Shown here: piece after piece, positions 46,078-55,235 of the stretch
Numbering within the stretch: the stretch's first letter is position 1
How the letters are laid out: every line of letters begins with the position of its first letter
Assembly (NCBI GenBank): GCA_966250015.1
Contig: CBINFS010000019.1
Coordinates: 1 to 64,000 of the forward strand
From: CBINFS01 sp966250015
GTDB taxonomy: Bacteria > Bacteroidota > Rhodothermia > Rhodothermales > DASSAV01
Reading direction: 5' to 3'
DNA: 64,000 nucleotides
Program-made: the position numbers and the translations under genes
Notes under the pieces: generated by a model
What the model was told of the DNA's origin: nothing
What the model saw: the letters and a program-made list of their open reading frames with translations, nothing else
Databases searched by the model: none

Positions 46078-46748
46078 GGGTTAGCCGGTTGTGCTGCCGC
46101 AAAAGATCGTATGGACGGATCGACCTCACGAAACAGACGACGATAGCTTGGGAAAAGTATGCGGTCGGAAGCCTCGGACCACGGCACCCATTCAACCGCT
46201 ACGATTCCTTCCCTCGTTTCGGGGATAAACGATTCGTCGGGCGTCACCATGAGGTACCAGTCCGTCGTCTTGACGTAGAAAAACTCGTTTTCTCGGTAGC
46301 CGTGGACCGTAGAACCCAGGTTCTCGACGATCCGAACGGACGCGCCGGTCTCTTCTCCGACCTCACGGATGGCACACTCCTCGGAGGTTTCTTTTCCCTT
46401 CGACTTTCCCTTGGGAAGGTCCCACATGCCACGCCGGTGGATCAACAGAATCTCCGGTTCAAGCCCTCTCCCGCGTACCACGAGGCCTCCCGCGGCTTTT
46501 ACCGGGACCGGAGGCGCGTACGGATCGAGGTTCAGAATGTTAGATCGTGGTATACATGACGAGGTCGATTCGGCCTCGCCGTTATAGGGAACGGCTTCTC
46601 CGTCGATAACCAGTATCGCCTGGCCACAGGACTGACGCATCTCTTCAAGATCGTTCGTTAAGACGACCGGCCTGGCCATCGTCAAAGTCAGGCCGTTTTG
46701 GGAGATTTCGGGTAGATCATCCTGGCGCACACAGGTGTAATGAAACAT
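46074..46748 (-). CDS. NUDIX hydrolase with an additional N-terminal domain
   Basis: About 224 residues. The NUDIX domain (about 84-205) has a complete box at 114-135, G-x5-E-x7-REVGEETG. Residues 1-80 are a separate domain (start FHYTCVRQDDLPEISQNGL, then RPVVLTNDLEEMRQSCG, then a CxxxN region), which looks like a shortened ADP-ribosyltransferase/DarT-like opening 'HYT...I..GL...VVLT'; this is only a resemblance. NUDIX enzymes cleave nucleoside diphosphate-X compounds such as ADP-ribose or NADH. The ATG at 46748 (MFHYT) is preferred to 46814. Coupled to the epimerase gene. Confidence 0.82.
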   Translation of the reverse strand: MFHYTCVRQDDLPEISQNGLTLTMARPVVLTNDLEEMRQSCGQAILVIDGEAVPYNGEAESTSSCIPRSNILNLDPYAPPVPVKAAGGLVVRGRGLEPEILLIHRRGMWDLPKGKSKGKETSEECAIREVGEETGASVRIVENLGSTVHGYRENEFFYVKTTDWYLMVTPDESFIPETREGIVAVEWVPWSEASDRILFPSYRRLFREVDPSIRSFAAAQPANP

Positions 46749-46975
46749 AAGTACAGGATTGTTACGTAGGATCGAAGACAATGCCGGACGTACGGAGTGG
46801 AAAAATATCGCCATTCCTTGTTTCTATTACTGGTAGGGGAAAACGATCCTGGAGCGAAAATCGGAAACTTCCTTTCGTCTTCGGGATCACATGGTTATTC
46901 CCGCATCCGAGTGCGGGATCGTCGCACACGGCGTCCCCGGTATCTTTTTTAGAACACAGGATTCGGGTTAAAGAT

Positions 46976-47380
46976 ATGAGTACACAAGGGCAAATTACCC
47001 TGAGCCTGCTACACGATCTCGCGCTGTTGTACCTCAGTCTCGCTCATGGGACTGACGACGACCTTGCGCCTTCAGAATCACGGGCGATGGCGATCAATCT
47101 TCGGCGGTGGCAACCGGACAAGGACCCGGCATTGATCGATCACGTCATCCGGGAGGCTACGCTATCTTACCTTAACCGGGCCAATACGACGCGCATCGAA
47201 GATGCCGTTCAAACCCTTAAAGAAGCGCTACCGGAAGAAACCAGATCTGAAATTCTGAACGACATGGTGGAGCTCGCGAGAGCGGATGGAAAGGTCCTTG
47301 CGGCGGAGGGGGGCTTCATCCGAAAGGTAGCCGAGGCGTGGGGAATCGACCTCGAGCAGCAACCCACGTCCTTACCCTGA
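46976..47380 (+). CDS. TerB-like (tellurite resistance family) small protein
   Basis: About 134 residues, all helical. The C-terminal half EILNDMVELARADGKVLAAEGGFIRKVAEAWGI contains the acidic 'ARADG.....E..FI..VA...GI' pattern of the TerB fold; the N-terminal half carries a similar, degenerate pattern (LALLYLSLAHGTDDDLAPSE), as usual for this fold. The frame is open further upstream, but the ATG at 46976 fits the family length. Its end overlaps the convergent moeA end by nine bases. Confidence 0.75.
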   Translation: MSTQGQITLSLLHDLALLYLSLAHGTDDDLAPSESRAMAINLRRWQPDKDPALIDHVIREATLSYLNRANTTRIEDAVQTLKEALPEETRSEILNDMVELARADGKVLAAEGGFIRKVAEAWGIDLEQQPTSLP

Positions 47381-48637
47381 TTCCGATCGTTCCTGAGCCT
47401 TTAGTCGAGGAAAAGCGCCGGGAGGCAGCCATTGCGCCCACTCTATGCTTACCTCCGATCCAGCCGGCTGGTCTTCGGCCTCTTCCGGGAGGTGTATGAC
47501 GCAGTTGGCGCGGACCATCGACGAGTAGAGGCCTGACCCCTGAGGGCCGGTATCCCTTACGTACAGCCTCCCGTCCTGGCCGAACCGTGCAATTCCCCTT
47601 GTAAAGTAATAGAGTCCCTTACGTTTTTTCGTCTCGTCCGTGAGGATGGCCGGCACGAGGTCGGGCCAAAACACTTTACGGCCGAGCATGGCGGCCAGAC
47701 ACGGCCTGACGTACTCTTCGAAGCAGATCGACGATGAGACCGGGTTGCCGGGCAGCCCGAACACAGGTTTCCCGTCGAGCGTACCGAATACCATCGGCTT
47801 ACCGGGGCGCTGGCGAACGCGCCAGAAGAGCGTCTTCATCCCCATCTCGGCAAGAACCAGTTTGACGTGATCGTGGACCCCCACCGAGACACCGCCCGAA
47901 AGCACGATGACGTCAGCTTGCAGGGCGTTTTCGATCGCGGCTCGAAGGTGTTGCTCGCTATCTCGAACCGTCACGGGTGCAAGTGGAACGCCGCCGGCGC
48001 TCACGACCTGCGCTGCCAGGGCAGGGCCGTTCGAGTTGCGGATCTGTCCGGGGCCGGGCGCCTCGGACGCGTCGACCAGCTCGTCTCCCGTCGTGATCAC
48101 GGCCACAACCGGCGGACACGCAACGGCAGGATTCTCGACACCCAGCGCCGCCAGCATGCCGCATACCGGAGGTGTAACGACCGTCCCTTTTATCAACACG
48201 ACGTCGCCGGCGCGCACATCTTCACCCGCCCTTCTGACGTGTTCACCCGGGGCAGCCGCGCGCAGGATCCGTACGACATCCTCGCCGGCGGCTTCGGTCC
48301 CCTCTACCGGTATCACCGTGTCCGCACCTTCCGGGATCGGGGCGCCGGTCATCACCCGCACACACGTACCATGCCTAATAAATTCTTTAGGATAGGCGCC
48401 GGCCGGAACATCGTCTATGATTTTCAACTCTACCGGAATATCGCCAAGGTCCGCGTGGGCGACCGCATAGCCGTCCATTCCGGAATTGTCGAATGGAGGC
48501 AAGTTGACGTCACTCCGGACGTCCTCCGCAAGTGTACAGTATAGAGCGTCGGACAGGTTTTTTCTAACCGGCGGCAGGGGGCCAACCGCCTCCATGATGA
48601 TCTCCCTCGCCTCCGCAACAGAAATGAGCTCCCGCAT
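47372..48637 (-). CDS. moeA: Molybdopterin molybdenumtransferase
   Basis: 421 residues, the full three-domain length. LPPFDNSGMDGYAVAHADLG near residue 45, GAPIPEGADTVIPVEG, VLSGGVSVGVHDHVKLVLAEMG (MoCF/MPT-binding domain) and GLPGNPVSSSICFEEYVRP are all present. MoeA inserts molybdate into adenylylated molybdopterin. No other molybdenum cofactor gene lies in the window. Confidence 0.95.
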   Translation of the reverse strand: MRELISVAEAREIIMEAVGPLPPVRKNLSDALYCTLAEDVRSDVNLPPFDNSGMDGYAVAHADLGDIPVELKIIDDVPAGAYPKEFIRHGTCVRVMTGAPIPEGADTVIPVEGTEAAGEDVVRILRAAAPGEHVRRAGEDVRAGDVVLIKGTVVTPPVCGMLAALGVENPAVACPPVVAVITTGDELVDASEAPGPGQIRNSNGPALAAQVVSAGGVPLAPVTVRDSEQHLRAAIENALQADVIVLSGGVSVGVHDHVKLVLAEMGMKTLFWRVRQRPGKPMVFGTLDGKPVFGLPGNPVSSSICFEEYVRPCLAAMLGRKVFWPDLVPAILTDETKKRKGLYYFTRGIARFGQDGRLYVRDTGPQGSGLYSSMVRANCVIHLPEEAEDQPAGSEVSIEWAQWLPPGAFPRLKAQERSESG

Positions 48638-48729
48638 ATCGATTATTTTTCGATTTTCATCACGAGGTATTGTGTGCGCCGGTCGTACCTTTACAGGCCG
48701 TAAATGAACTTAAGCACAAAATCTAACCT

Positions 48730-50013
48730 ATGCTTCGCTTCGACTATCAATCCGCAAGCTCCTTTCTACCAGAAGGAGCCATTGACCGTTTGCGCCCGAA
48801 GGCCGAGGAGGCACACCGGACGCTCGTGGAAAAGACGGGTGCAGGAAACGATTTTCTCGGATGGCGGGACCTCCTCCGGAACCCGAACGATGCGCTTTTA
48901 GGAGACGTCGTATCGACGGCAGAAGAGATCCGCGAGAAAGCGGACGTTCTGCTGTGCATTGGCATCGGGGGTTCGTATCTGGGAGCCAAGGCGGTCATCC
49001 AGGCGCTCAAGCCTTACTTCCCGGCCGACGGTGCGACGAGGCCTGCTCCCGAAATCCTCTTCGCCGGCCACCACATGAGCGGCGCTTACCTTCGGGAGCT
49101 GCTCGCGTACCTCGAAGGAAAGTCGGTATACGTAAACGTCATCTCAAAGAGCGGCACAACCCTCGAGCCGGCGCTCGCTTTCCGCTTCGTACGACAGTGG
49201 CTCGAAAAAACGTATGACGACGCAGACAAGCGCATCATCGTGACGACCGACCCGAGCAAGGGTGCGCTGAACCAGCTCCATCACGAGCGCGGGTACAAGA
49301 AGTACGTGATTCCGCCGGACATCGGTGGAAGGTTCTCCGTGCTGACGCCCGTGGGCCTGCTTCCGATTGCGGTGGCTGGAATCGACATCCGTTCGCTTTT
49401 TTACGGCGCCGTGGCACAGTGTGACGCCCTGTCCGGCGTCGATCAGAACTTGGCAATCGACTATGCTCTCGTCCGTAATGCCCTGCTGGAGCAGGGCTAC
49501 AGCGTCGAGCTGCTTTCGGTTTTCGAGCCCAGACTGTTCGACATCGGAGGATGGTGGCAGCAGCTCTTCGGAGAGAGCGAAGGCAAGGAAAATAAGGGAC
49601 TTTATCCGGACGCCGTTCAGTACTCCACCGACCTGCACTCGTTGGGACAGTACGTTCAGCAGGGCAAACGGATGCTGCTGGAGACGTTTTTAATGGTTGA
49701 AAACGACCAGGGAGACCTCTCCGTACCCGACGCCGGCGGCGATCTCGATGGCCTCGCCTACCTCGCCGGCAAATCCATGAGCATGATCAATCGGAAAGCC
49801 TACGAGGGAACCGCCAAGGCGCACTCAGACGGCGGCGTGCCCGTAACGACGCTCTGGCTGGACCGTATTACCCCATCGACGATCGGAGAATGCCTCTATT
49901 TCTTCGAACACGCGGTCGGTGTCAGCGGGTACATGCTCGGCGTCAACCCGTTCGATCAGCCCGGCGTGGAGGCCTACAAGAAGGAGATGTTCAGGCTTCT
50001 CGGACGCCCGTAA
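48730..50013 (+). CDS. pgi: Glucose-6-phosphate isomerase
   Basis: 427 residues, the short bacterial form (Bacillus-like). Two SIS domains with LLCIGIGGSYLGAKAVIQAL and NVISKSGTTLEPALAFRFVRQWL; GGRFSVLTPVGLLPIAVAG is the PGI signature 1-like region, and the catalytic Glu and His are in the expected places (QQLFGESEGKENKGL; STDLHSLGQ). Interconverts glucose-6-phosphate and fructose-6-phosphate. Confidence 0.95.
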   Translation: MLRFDYQSASSFLPEGAIDRLRPKAEEAHRTLVEKTGAGNDFLGWRDLLRNPNDALLGDVVSTAEEIREKADVLLCIGIGGSYLGAKAVIQALKPYFPADGATRPAPEILFAGHHMSGAYLRELLAYLEGKSVYVNVISKSGTTLEPALAFRFVRQWLEKTYDDADKRIIVTTDPSKGALNQLHHERGYKKYVIPPDIGGRFSVLTPVGLLPIAVAGIDIRSLFYGAVAQCDALSGVDQNLAIDYALVRNALLEQGYSVELLSVFEPRLFDIGGWWQQLFGESEGKENKGLYPDAVQYSTDLHSLGQYVQQGKRMLLETFLMVENDQGDLSVPDAGGDLDGLAYLAGKSMSMINRKAYEGTAKAHSDGGVPVTTLWLDRITPSTIGECLYFFEHAVGVSGYMLGVNPFDQPGVEAYKKEMFRLLGRP

Positions 50014-50227
50014 GCCTGTTCAGACGCCGTTAACAAGGTGTGGACGGCGTGAGGAAATCTCGCGGTTCGTTGTTCAATACTTTTTCTGCTGTGTACAACC
50101 AGAACAAACCAACGAGATTTGAACAGATTTCCCGAAATCGTCCACACCAAACTCTCCGCCGCTCGGTTTACCTGAAGGCATTCGGCTTTAATTTGTGGAT
50201 ACCCGTTAATATGTTAACAGTAGAGTA

Positions 50228-50267
50228 AAACCGGCGCCCGGTTGAACAAAAACCGGGCGTCCGGTTT
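50228..50267. terminator. Hairpin, possible bidirectional terminator
   Basis: AAACCGGCGCCCGGTT pairs with AACCGGGCGTCCGGTTT (one-base bulge), loop about seven bases. The T run is short on either strand, so it is a likely but not certain terminator of the pgi transcript. Confidence 0.5.
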
Positions 50268-50378
50268 GCTCGTCCGTTGAAAATCGGCTGATAACTTTTT
50301 AGTGTTCGGAGAACGTGGCGAACGGACATCTTTCAAACAGGGCTTTCAACATTTCCACACGCCTATATACAACCACTA

Positions 50379-50414
50379 CCATTCTATTTTAAATATCTTC
50401 TATCAGTAGAATGG
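50379..50414. promoter_or_regulatory. Inverted repeat upstream of the UspA gene
   Basis: CCATTCTA (50379-50386) and TAGAATGG (50407-50414) are perfect inverted arms separated by 20 AT-rich bases that contain TAAATATCTTC. The second arm ends 22 bases before the ATG. It may be an operator or an mRNA hairpin near the start codon. Confidence 0.35.
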
Positions 50415-50436
50415 TGTGAACAAGTCGCCAGAACCC

Positions 50437-51276
50437 ATGATCAAGAAAATCCTCTTAGCACTCGATTCCGATTCCGATACGCCCGTTGCACTACGTTATG
50501 CCATCGAGATTGCCCAACGGTATGATGCCGAAATCACGGCGCTGGCTGTGATCGATCTGGGTGGAATCGAGGCGGAGTCACGCGGTGGCGGCATCGGCAG
50601 CATGTACTACGGCGAGAAGCTGCGCGAAAGCCTGACGGAAGAGACGCGGCAAAAGGCACAGGAACTCATACGGGAATTCGAAGAATTGATTGCGGGCTCT
50701 GGTGTTCGTCACACGAAGGTCGTGAAAGAGGGGGTTCCGTACGACAGGATCATCGAAGACGCGAAGTATCACGATCTGCTCGTCATTGGCCGGGAGCCAC
50801 ATTTCTTCTACAGCAGGCCCAAACAGTACACAAAGACGCTGGCCGCTGTGGTAGAGGATACTGTTTCGCCCACGTTGATCGTGGGAGATGAATACAGGGC
50901 GATAAACCGCGTTCTGATTGCGTACGATGAAAGCCATGCGGCCGCACAGGCGATGCGCGAGTTCTTGCAGCTGCAGCCGTTCGGCACGGCGGTCGAGGTA
51001 GACATTTTGAACGTCTACGAGGAAGACGCTTCAGAATCCGAGCTACGGCTTAACCTTGCGAAAGAATACGTCTCTCGCTACGGTTTCAACGTGAAGGCAA
51101 TCTCGCGTCAGGGAAGGGAAGCGAGGAAGGAAATCATAGCCTACGCGAAAGAGATACAGGCGGACCTTGTCGTTGCCGGCGCCCATTCGAGATCTGGTCT
51201 CCGTAAGCTGGCCTTTGGTTCGAACATAGACCTGCTGGTCGAGCAATTTCCCGCTCCCCTTTTCCTCGATAGGTAG
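50437..51276 (+). CDS. Tandem universal stress protein
   Basis: About 279 residues with two UspA domains. First half: IKKILLALDSDSDTPVALRYAIEIAQRYDAEI, then LLVIGREPHFFY. Second half: RVLIAYDESHAAAQAMREFLQ and VVAGAHSRSGLRKLAFGS, which is a near-consensus G-2x-G-9x-G-S/T-type ATP-binding motif; the first half lacks it. It probably senses or binds ATP only in the second domain. ATG at 50437 (MIKKILL) is preferred over GTG at 50416. Confidence 0.88.
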   Translation: MIKKILLALDSDSDTPVALRYAIEIAQRYDAEITALAVIDLGGIEAESRGGGIGSMYYGEKLRESLTEETRQKAQELIREFEELIAGSGVRHTKVVKEGVPYDRIIEDAKYHDLLVIGREPHFFYSRPKQYTKTLAAVVEDTVSPTLIVGDEYRAINRVLIAYDESHAAAQAMREFLQLQPFGTAVEVDILNVYEEDASESELRLNLAKEYVSRYGFNVKAISRQGREARKEIIAYAKEIQADLVVAGAHSRSGLRKLAFGSNIDLLVEQFPAPLFLDR

Positions 51277-51312
51277 GAGGGTTTCAGCGAGGCGAAGAGG
51301 GGGTGTTTTGCA

Positions 51313-53769
51313 TCATCTGCTGTGGTGCGTGATTCGGTTGCCGTCGCTCCTCAGGGTGAGTGCGCCATGCCGTCCGGTGATCCACACATTGGCGCCGGCG
51401 TTTTTCCATCGGGTGAGGACCTCGTCGTCGGGCAGGCCTCTTTTGCCTTGAGCCGCGGCGCTCATGACGACAAGGGGCCGTTTGGAGTGATTGGAAACGA
51501 TGTGGCGTACGAAAAGGCTGGAGCTCGACGTACGGGAACCGTGGTGGCCGGCCTTGATCACGTCACTTTTCAGCAGCTCACCGTACCGTCGTACGAGCTG
51601 CTCTTCGACCCTCGTGCCGGCGTCTCCCATGAGCAGAAACCTCGTCGAGCCGTAGACCACGCTGAGCACGATGGATTGATCGTTGTCGTTCTCGCATGCC
51701 TGCGTAATTCGCTCGGGCGACAGGACGTACACCCGTACGGTGGGGTCGAGGAACAACGTATCGCCGGCGGCAACGACGCGCCGGGGGATGCCGAGGCTGT
51801 CGGCGACGCCCATCGCCTGATTCCACGTGATCCCGGATGATTCACATCCACCCGTGACGAGCCTGCCCGTATGGACGCCACGCAGTAGAGATGCGAGGCC
51901 TCCCGAATGGTCGTTGTCGGCGTGGGTCACGACGATGGCGTCGAGTGACCGTACGTGCCGGGACCGAAGGTACGGAATCAGGACGCGCGACCCGTGATCG
52001 GTCAAAACGTTGCCAGCTCCGGTATCGACCACTAAAGAACGGCCATTCGGAAACCGCAAAATGACCGCATCCGCATTCCCAACGTCAAAAAACGTGACTT
52101 CAAGGCCGGAGAAATGGTCAGTCGTTGCCACACCCGTAACTGCAAGGATCATGGCCACGGCTAACAACTTCCAACGAAGGCGGGGCAAGTGCCACGCGGC
52201 CAGCGTCAAAAGCGTAACTACAAGCGTGGCTATGAACCAGCCGTTGGTGACAAAAGTCTCGATAATGGCCCATGAGAAAAGTCGATCCCCTATTTCGGCA
52301 GTCTTAAGAACTGCTCTCGAGAGCAGAAAAACGGCGTGGCCGTAGACCATACCAAAACCGGGGAATAAAGCGCCGGCGATCAGGCAGAGCAACGTCGCAG
52401 CCAGTAACAACATCGTGAGTGGGATGGCGAGCAGGTTGAGGACTATCCCACCCGGAGCAGCCCGGCCAAAGTGAAAAAGGAGGATCGGGAGGGTGCCAAG
52501 CGTTGCGGCGATGGAAGTGGCAAGAAGCGAGGCCGCGAACCATGCAAAACCGGAGCGGTAGAAGTCCTGATCGATCAGGCGCAATACAACCGGGCTGAGC
52601 AAAATGATCGCGCCGACGGCTGCAAACGATAGCTGGAAGCCCACCTCAAATACCTGCGTGGGGCGCCAGATCAGCAGAATCAAGCCGGCCGCACCGAGCG
52701 AGTTCAATGCGTTGGCTGGCCGCTTCAAAATGGGAGCTGAAACGAAGATTCCCGTCATGACGACCGCCCGTACCACCGACGCACTGGAGCCCGTCAGCAC
52801 CATGTAAAACAACAGGACCGCCATCGTGAACAGCGTTCGGAGGACCTCCGAGCTGTATGTGCTGCAACCGAGCCGGAGTAACACCGGGCGGAGGAGTCCG
52901 TACAGCACCATACCCACGAGCATGACGTGCAGGCCCGAAACCGCCAGCAGGTGCAGCAGCCCGGTGCGGATGAACTGGTCGTTCACGTCCCTGGAGATGC
53001 GGCTGCGGTCCCCCAGCAACAGGGCAACGGGCAGGGCGCGCTCGGACTGGCCGGGCACCCAGGCCTCGATCCGGTCTTCGATCGTATTCCGGGCCGATAC
53101 GACCAACTCTTCGATCCAGGACCGTTCTGCGCTCACGACGGCCACGTTTTCGGAACGGTTAACCCACAACGTGTGATAGATTCCTCTGCGTCCAAGGTAT
53201 TCGGCACGATCGAAGCTTCCCGGGTTGGTTTGAGGGGGCACGCGACGCAGCCGACCCTTCAACCGGACGACCTGGCCACGCTCGAGGGGCTGATACGCTA
53301 CGGGTTTTTCGAAAAATGGTGTGGTGAGCGTTACCTGAACCCTTCCCGATACGGCTTTCCCTTCCCGATCCATTTGTACGTACTGGACCTGAAGGGTAAA
53401 CGTCGTGCCGTTGTCGCGCTTTACGGGAAAGTCCTGCACCCTGCCCTGTAGTTCGAGGTCTTCCGCCGGCGTATCCGGTACGTGGAAGAGTAGATGGGTC
53501 GATGGGATGCGGACGGACGCGGCGTAATATGCTGCACCCATCGCCGGCAAAATCAGAAAAAGCAGGATGCTGGAAAGGGGATGTCGGGTATCGTCCTTGC
53601 GACGGATTTGCCATACGGCGTAAGCCGCGGAGGAAATAAGAACGACGAGCAACCAGAACGGCAGTCCAACTGGGGAGAACGTGGACGCAAGAACGATACC
53701 GCCGGCGAACAGCACAAAAACGACCAGCGCCGGGGTGGCGCCACGACGGACGGGCGCGTCGGTGGACAT
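51313..53769 (-). CDS. comEC: DNA uptake channel protein ComEC/Rec2
   Basis: 818 residues. Two N-terminal membrane segments and an OB-like DUF4131 domain are followed by the ComEC competence membrane domain (GDRSRISRDVNDQFIRTGLLHLLAVSGLHVMLVG) with about ten segments. The C-terminal metallo-beta-lactamase domain has VVTHADNDHSGGL and IKAGHHGSRTSSS. ComEC forms the inner-membrane channel for transforming DNA, and the lactamase part probably degrades one strand. It converges with UspA. Confidence 0.94.
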   Translation of the reverse strand: MSTDAPVRRGATPALVVFVLFAGGIVLASTFSPVGLPFWLLVVLISSAAYAVWQIRRKDDTRHPLSSILLFLILPAMGAAYYAASVRIPSTHLLFHVPDTPAEDLELQGRVQDFPVKRDNGTTFTLQVQYVQMDREGKAVSGRVQVTLTTPFFEKPVAYQPLERGQVVRLKGRLRRVPPQTNPGSFDRAEYLGRRGIYHTLWVNRSENVAVVSAERSWIEELVVSARNTIEDRIEAWVPGQSERALPVALLLGDRSRISRDVNDQFIRTGLLHLLAVSGLHVMLVGMVLYGLLRPVLLRLGCSTYSSEVLRTLFTMAVLLFYMVLTGSSASVVRAVVMTGIFVSAPILKRPANALNSLGAAGLILLIWRPTQVFEVGFQLSFAAVGAIILLSPVVLRLIDQDFYRSGFAWFAASLLATSIAATLGTLPILLFHFGRAAPGGIVLNLLAIPLTMLLLAATLLCLIAGALFPGFGMVYGHAVFLLSRAVLKTAEIGDRLFSWAIIETFVTNGWFIATLVVTLLTLAAWHLPRLRWKLLAVAMILAVTGVATTDHFSGLEVTFFDVGNADAVILRFPNGRSLVVDTGAGNVLTDHGSRVLIPYLRSRHVRSLDAIVVTHADNDHSGGLASLLRGVHTGRLVTGGCESSGITWNQAMGVADSLGIPRRVVAAGDTLFLDPTVRVYVLSPERITQACENDNDQSIVLSVVYGSTRFLLMGDAGTRVEEQLVRRYGELLKSDVIKAGHHGSRTSSSSLFVRHIVSNHSKRPLVVMSAAAQGKRGLPDDEVLTRWKNAGANVWITGRHGALTLRSDGNRITHHSR

Positions 53770-54063
53770 TCTGGCTCAGGAAATGGAGGGCGGGGCCGTG
53801 TGTGATGAAGGAATGTAAGTCCTTTTTCAACTTTTTGCCTGACGTGCGAGAATCAGGTGAAATTCTGCCGTTCGTGCATCTTCGATACCCCCGTCCGAGT
53901 ACGAAGCGCTCGATGTGTAGCCGCCCCGGTACAGCCCCTAACCTGTTAAAGATTGTCGAATAAGCACCAACAGGATTGATATGCCCCGGAGGATCGGCCT
54001 ATCCTGAAGGCCATCTTTCCACCGAACAGTGTTTTCAACGGTGCGTTTTTTATTTGAGGCGAT

Positions 54064-54540
54064 ATGAGCAACCGACGTGAGGCGAGAGAGCGTACGATGC
54101 AGGCCCTGTATGCACGTGAGCTCGCAGGGGGTGACGTGCAGCACTTCATCAACACGATCATCAAGCCCGAGATTTCTGACGAATCGGACCAGAAGTTTGC
54201 AATCTCGCTCTTCATCCGTACGTTGGATCATACAGAAGAAGCGGACGAGATCATCAAGCAGCACGTGCAGAACTGGGACTTCGGGCGTATCGCCTTGATC
54301 GACCGCCTGCTCCTGCGGATGTCGATAACCGAGCTGATAACCTTCGAGGACATCCCCCCCAAGGTATCGATCAACGAAGCCATCGAGATCGCAAAGAAGT
54401 ACAGTACCTCCAAGAGCGGGCAGTTCATCAACGGTATTCTCGATGCGGTCCTGCTCGATCTCCAGCGGGAAGGCCGGCTGAAGAAGTCCGGTAGAGGTCT
54501 CGTCGGTATGGAGGCAGATGGGGAAGAATCGATCGAGTGA
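54064..54540 (+). CDS. nusB: Transcription antitermination factor NusB
   Basis: 158 residues. The N-terminal RNA-binding arginine stretch SNRREARERTMQALYARELAG and helix pattern RIALIDRLLLRMSITELITFEDIPPKVSINEAIEIAKKY are diagnostic. NusB with NusE (S10) binds boxA of rRNA operons. The C-terminal tail is longer than in E. coli by about 15 residues. A metallophosphatase gene follows 33 bases later. Confidence 0.95.
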   Translation: MSNRREARERTMQALYARELAGGDVQHFINTIIKPEISDESDQKFAISLFIRTLDHTEEADEIIKQHVQNWDFGRIALIDRLLLRMSITELITFEDIPPKVSINEAIEIAKKYSTSKSGQFINGILDAVLLDLQREGRLKKSGRGLVGMEADGEESIE

Positions 54541-54573
54541 ATTGTATGCTCCGTACAGTTTGAATCTATCGAT

Positions 54574-55230
54574 ATGGGCTTAATTGCCATAGGAGACATC
54601 CACGGTTGCGCTGAGACACTCGACGCGATGCTGGATCGCCTATCCCCTACCGCCGACGATCACCTCGTATTCGTTGGAGACTACATCGACCGCGGCCCGG
54701 ACTCCAAAGGGGTGATCGACCGCCTGATCAGGCTCAAGGAAATCCAGCCGTGCACGTTTCTTCGGGGAAACCACGAGAGGTTCATGCTCGACTACCTGGA
54801 TTCAGGTGAGTACGAGATGTGGCGTGTAAACGGCGGCCTGGCCACGCTGAGCGGGTATCTGAACCAGAACCGGGAGATCGAGATTCCGCCCGAGCACGAG
54901 GCCTTCATCCGTGAAACCAGGCTCTACCTCGACACGCCCGACTTTCTCTTCGTTCACGCCGGGCTCAAGCCCAAGATCTCGGTGGCGGAGAACCTCATGC
55001 GGTTCGACGAAGGCGTTTTCCTCTGGGAACGGAGCCACCTTGAGAACAAAAAACCGGTCTGGGAGAAGGTGGTGGTGTGCGGGCACACCCCTCGGCCCGA
55101 GCCGATCAACCGCGAAAAGCTCATCGCCATCGACACGGGTTGTGTTTACTACACGTATCCTGAAATGGGCCGCCTGACTGCCGTTCGGCTACCGGAGCGT
55201 GAGTTCGTCAGTGTCAAATACCGGGGCTAG
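54574..55230 (+). CDS. Metallophosphoesterase of the bacterial PPP/PrpA type
   Basis: 218 residues with the full calcineurin-like motif series: AIGDIHGCAETL, VGDYIDRGPDSKGVIDRL, LRGNHERFMLDYL, FVHAGLKP and CGHTPRPEP. This order and spacing are those of the PrpA/ApaH-like serine/threonine phosphatases. It could act on phosphoproteins or dinucleoside polyphosphates. It follows nusB closely. Confidence 0.92.
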   Translation: MGLIAIGDIHGCAETLDAMLDRLSPTADDHLVFVGDYIDRGPDSKGVIDRLIRLKEIQPCTFLRGNHERFMLDYLDSGEYEMWRVNGGLATLSGYLNQNREIEIPPEHEAFIRETRLYLDTPDFLFVHAGLKPKISVAENLMRFDEGVFLWERSHLENKKPVWEKVVVCGHTPRPEPINREKLIAIDTGCVYYTYPEMGRLTAVRLPEREFVSVKYRG

Positions 55231-55235
55231 GCCGG

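Larger units (their letters stand above)
50014..50436. other. Intergenic region between pgi and the UspA gene
   Basis: 423 bases without a gene. It contains a strong hairpin at 50228-50267 and an AT-rich segment at 50360-50414 with an eight-base inverted repeat next to the UspA start. A small open frame (50040-50228) looks like random sequence. Confidence 0.5.

Noticed and set aside
46978..47380. Real tellurite resistance operon
   Set aside because: Only the TerB-like fold is present; no other ter genes nearby, so resistance cannot be claimed.
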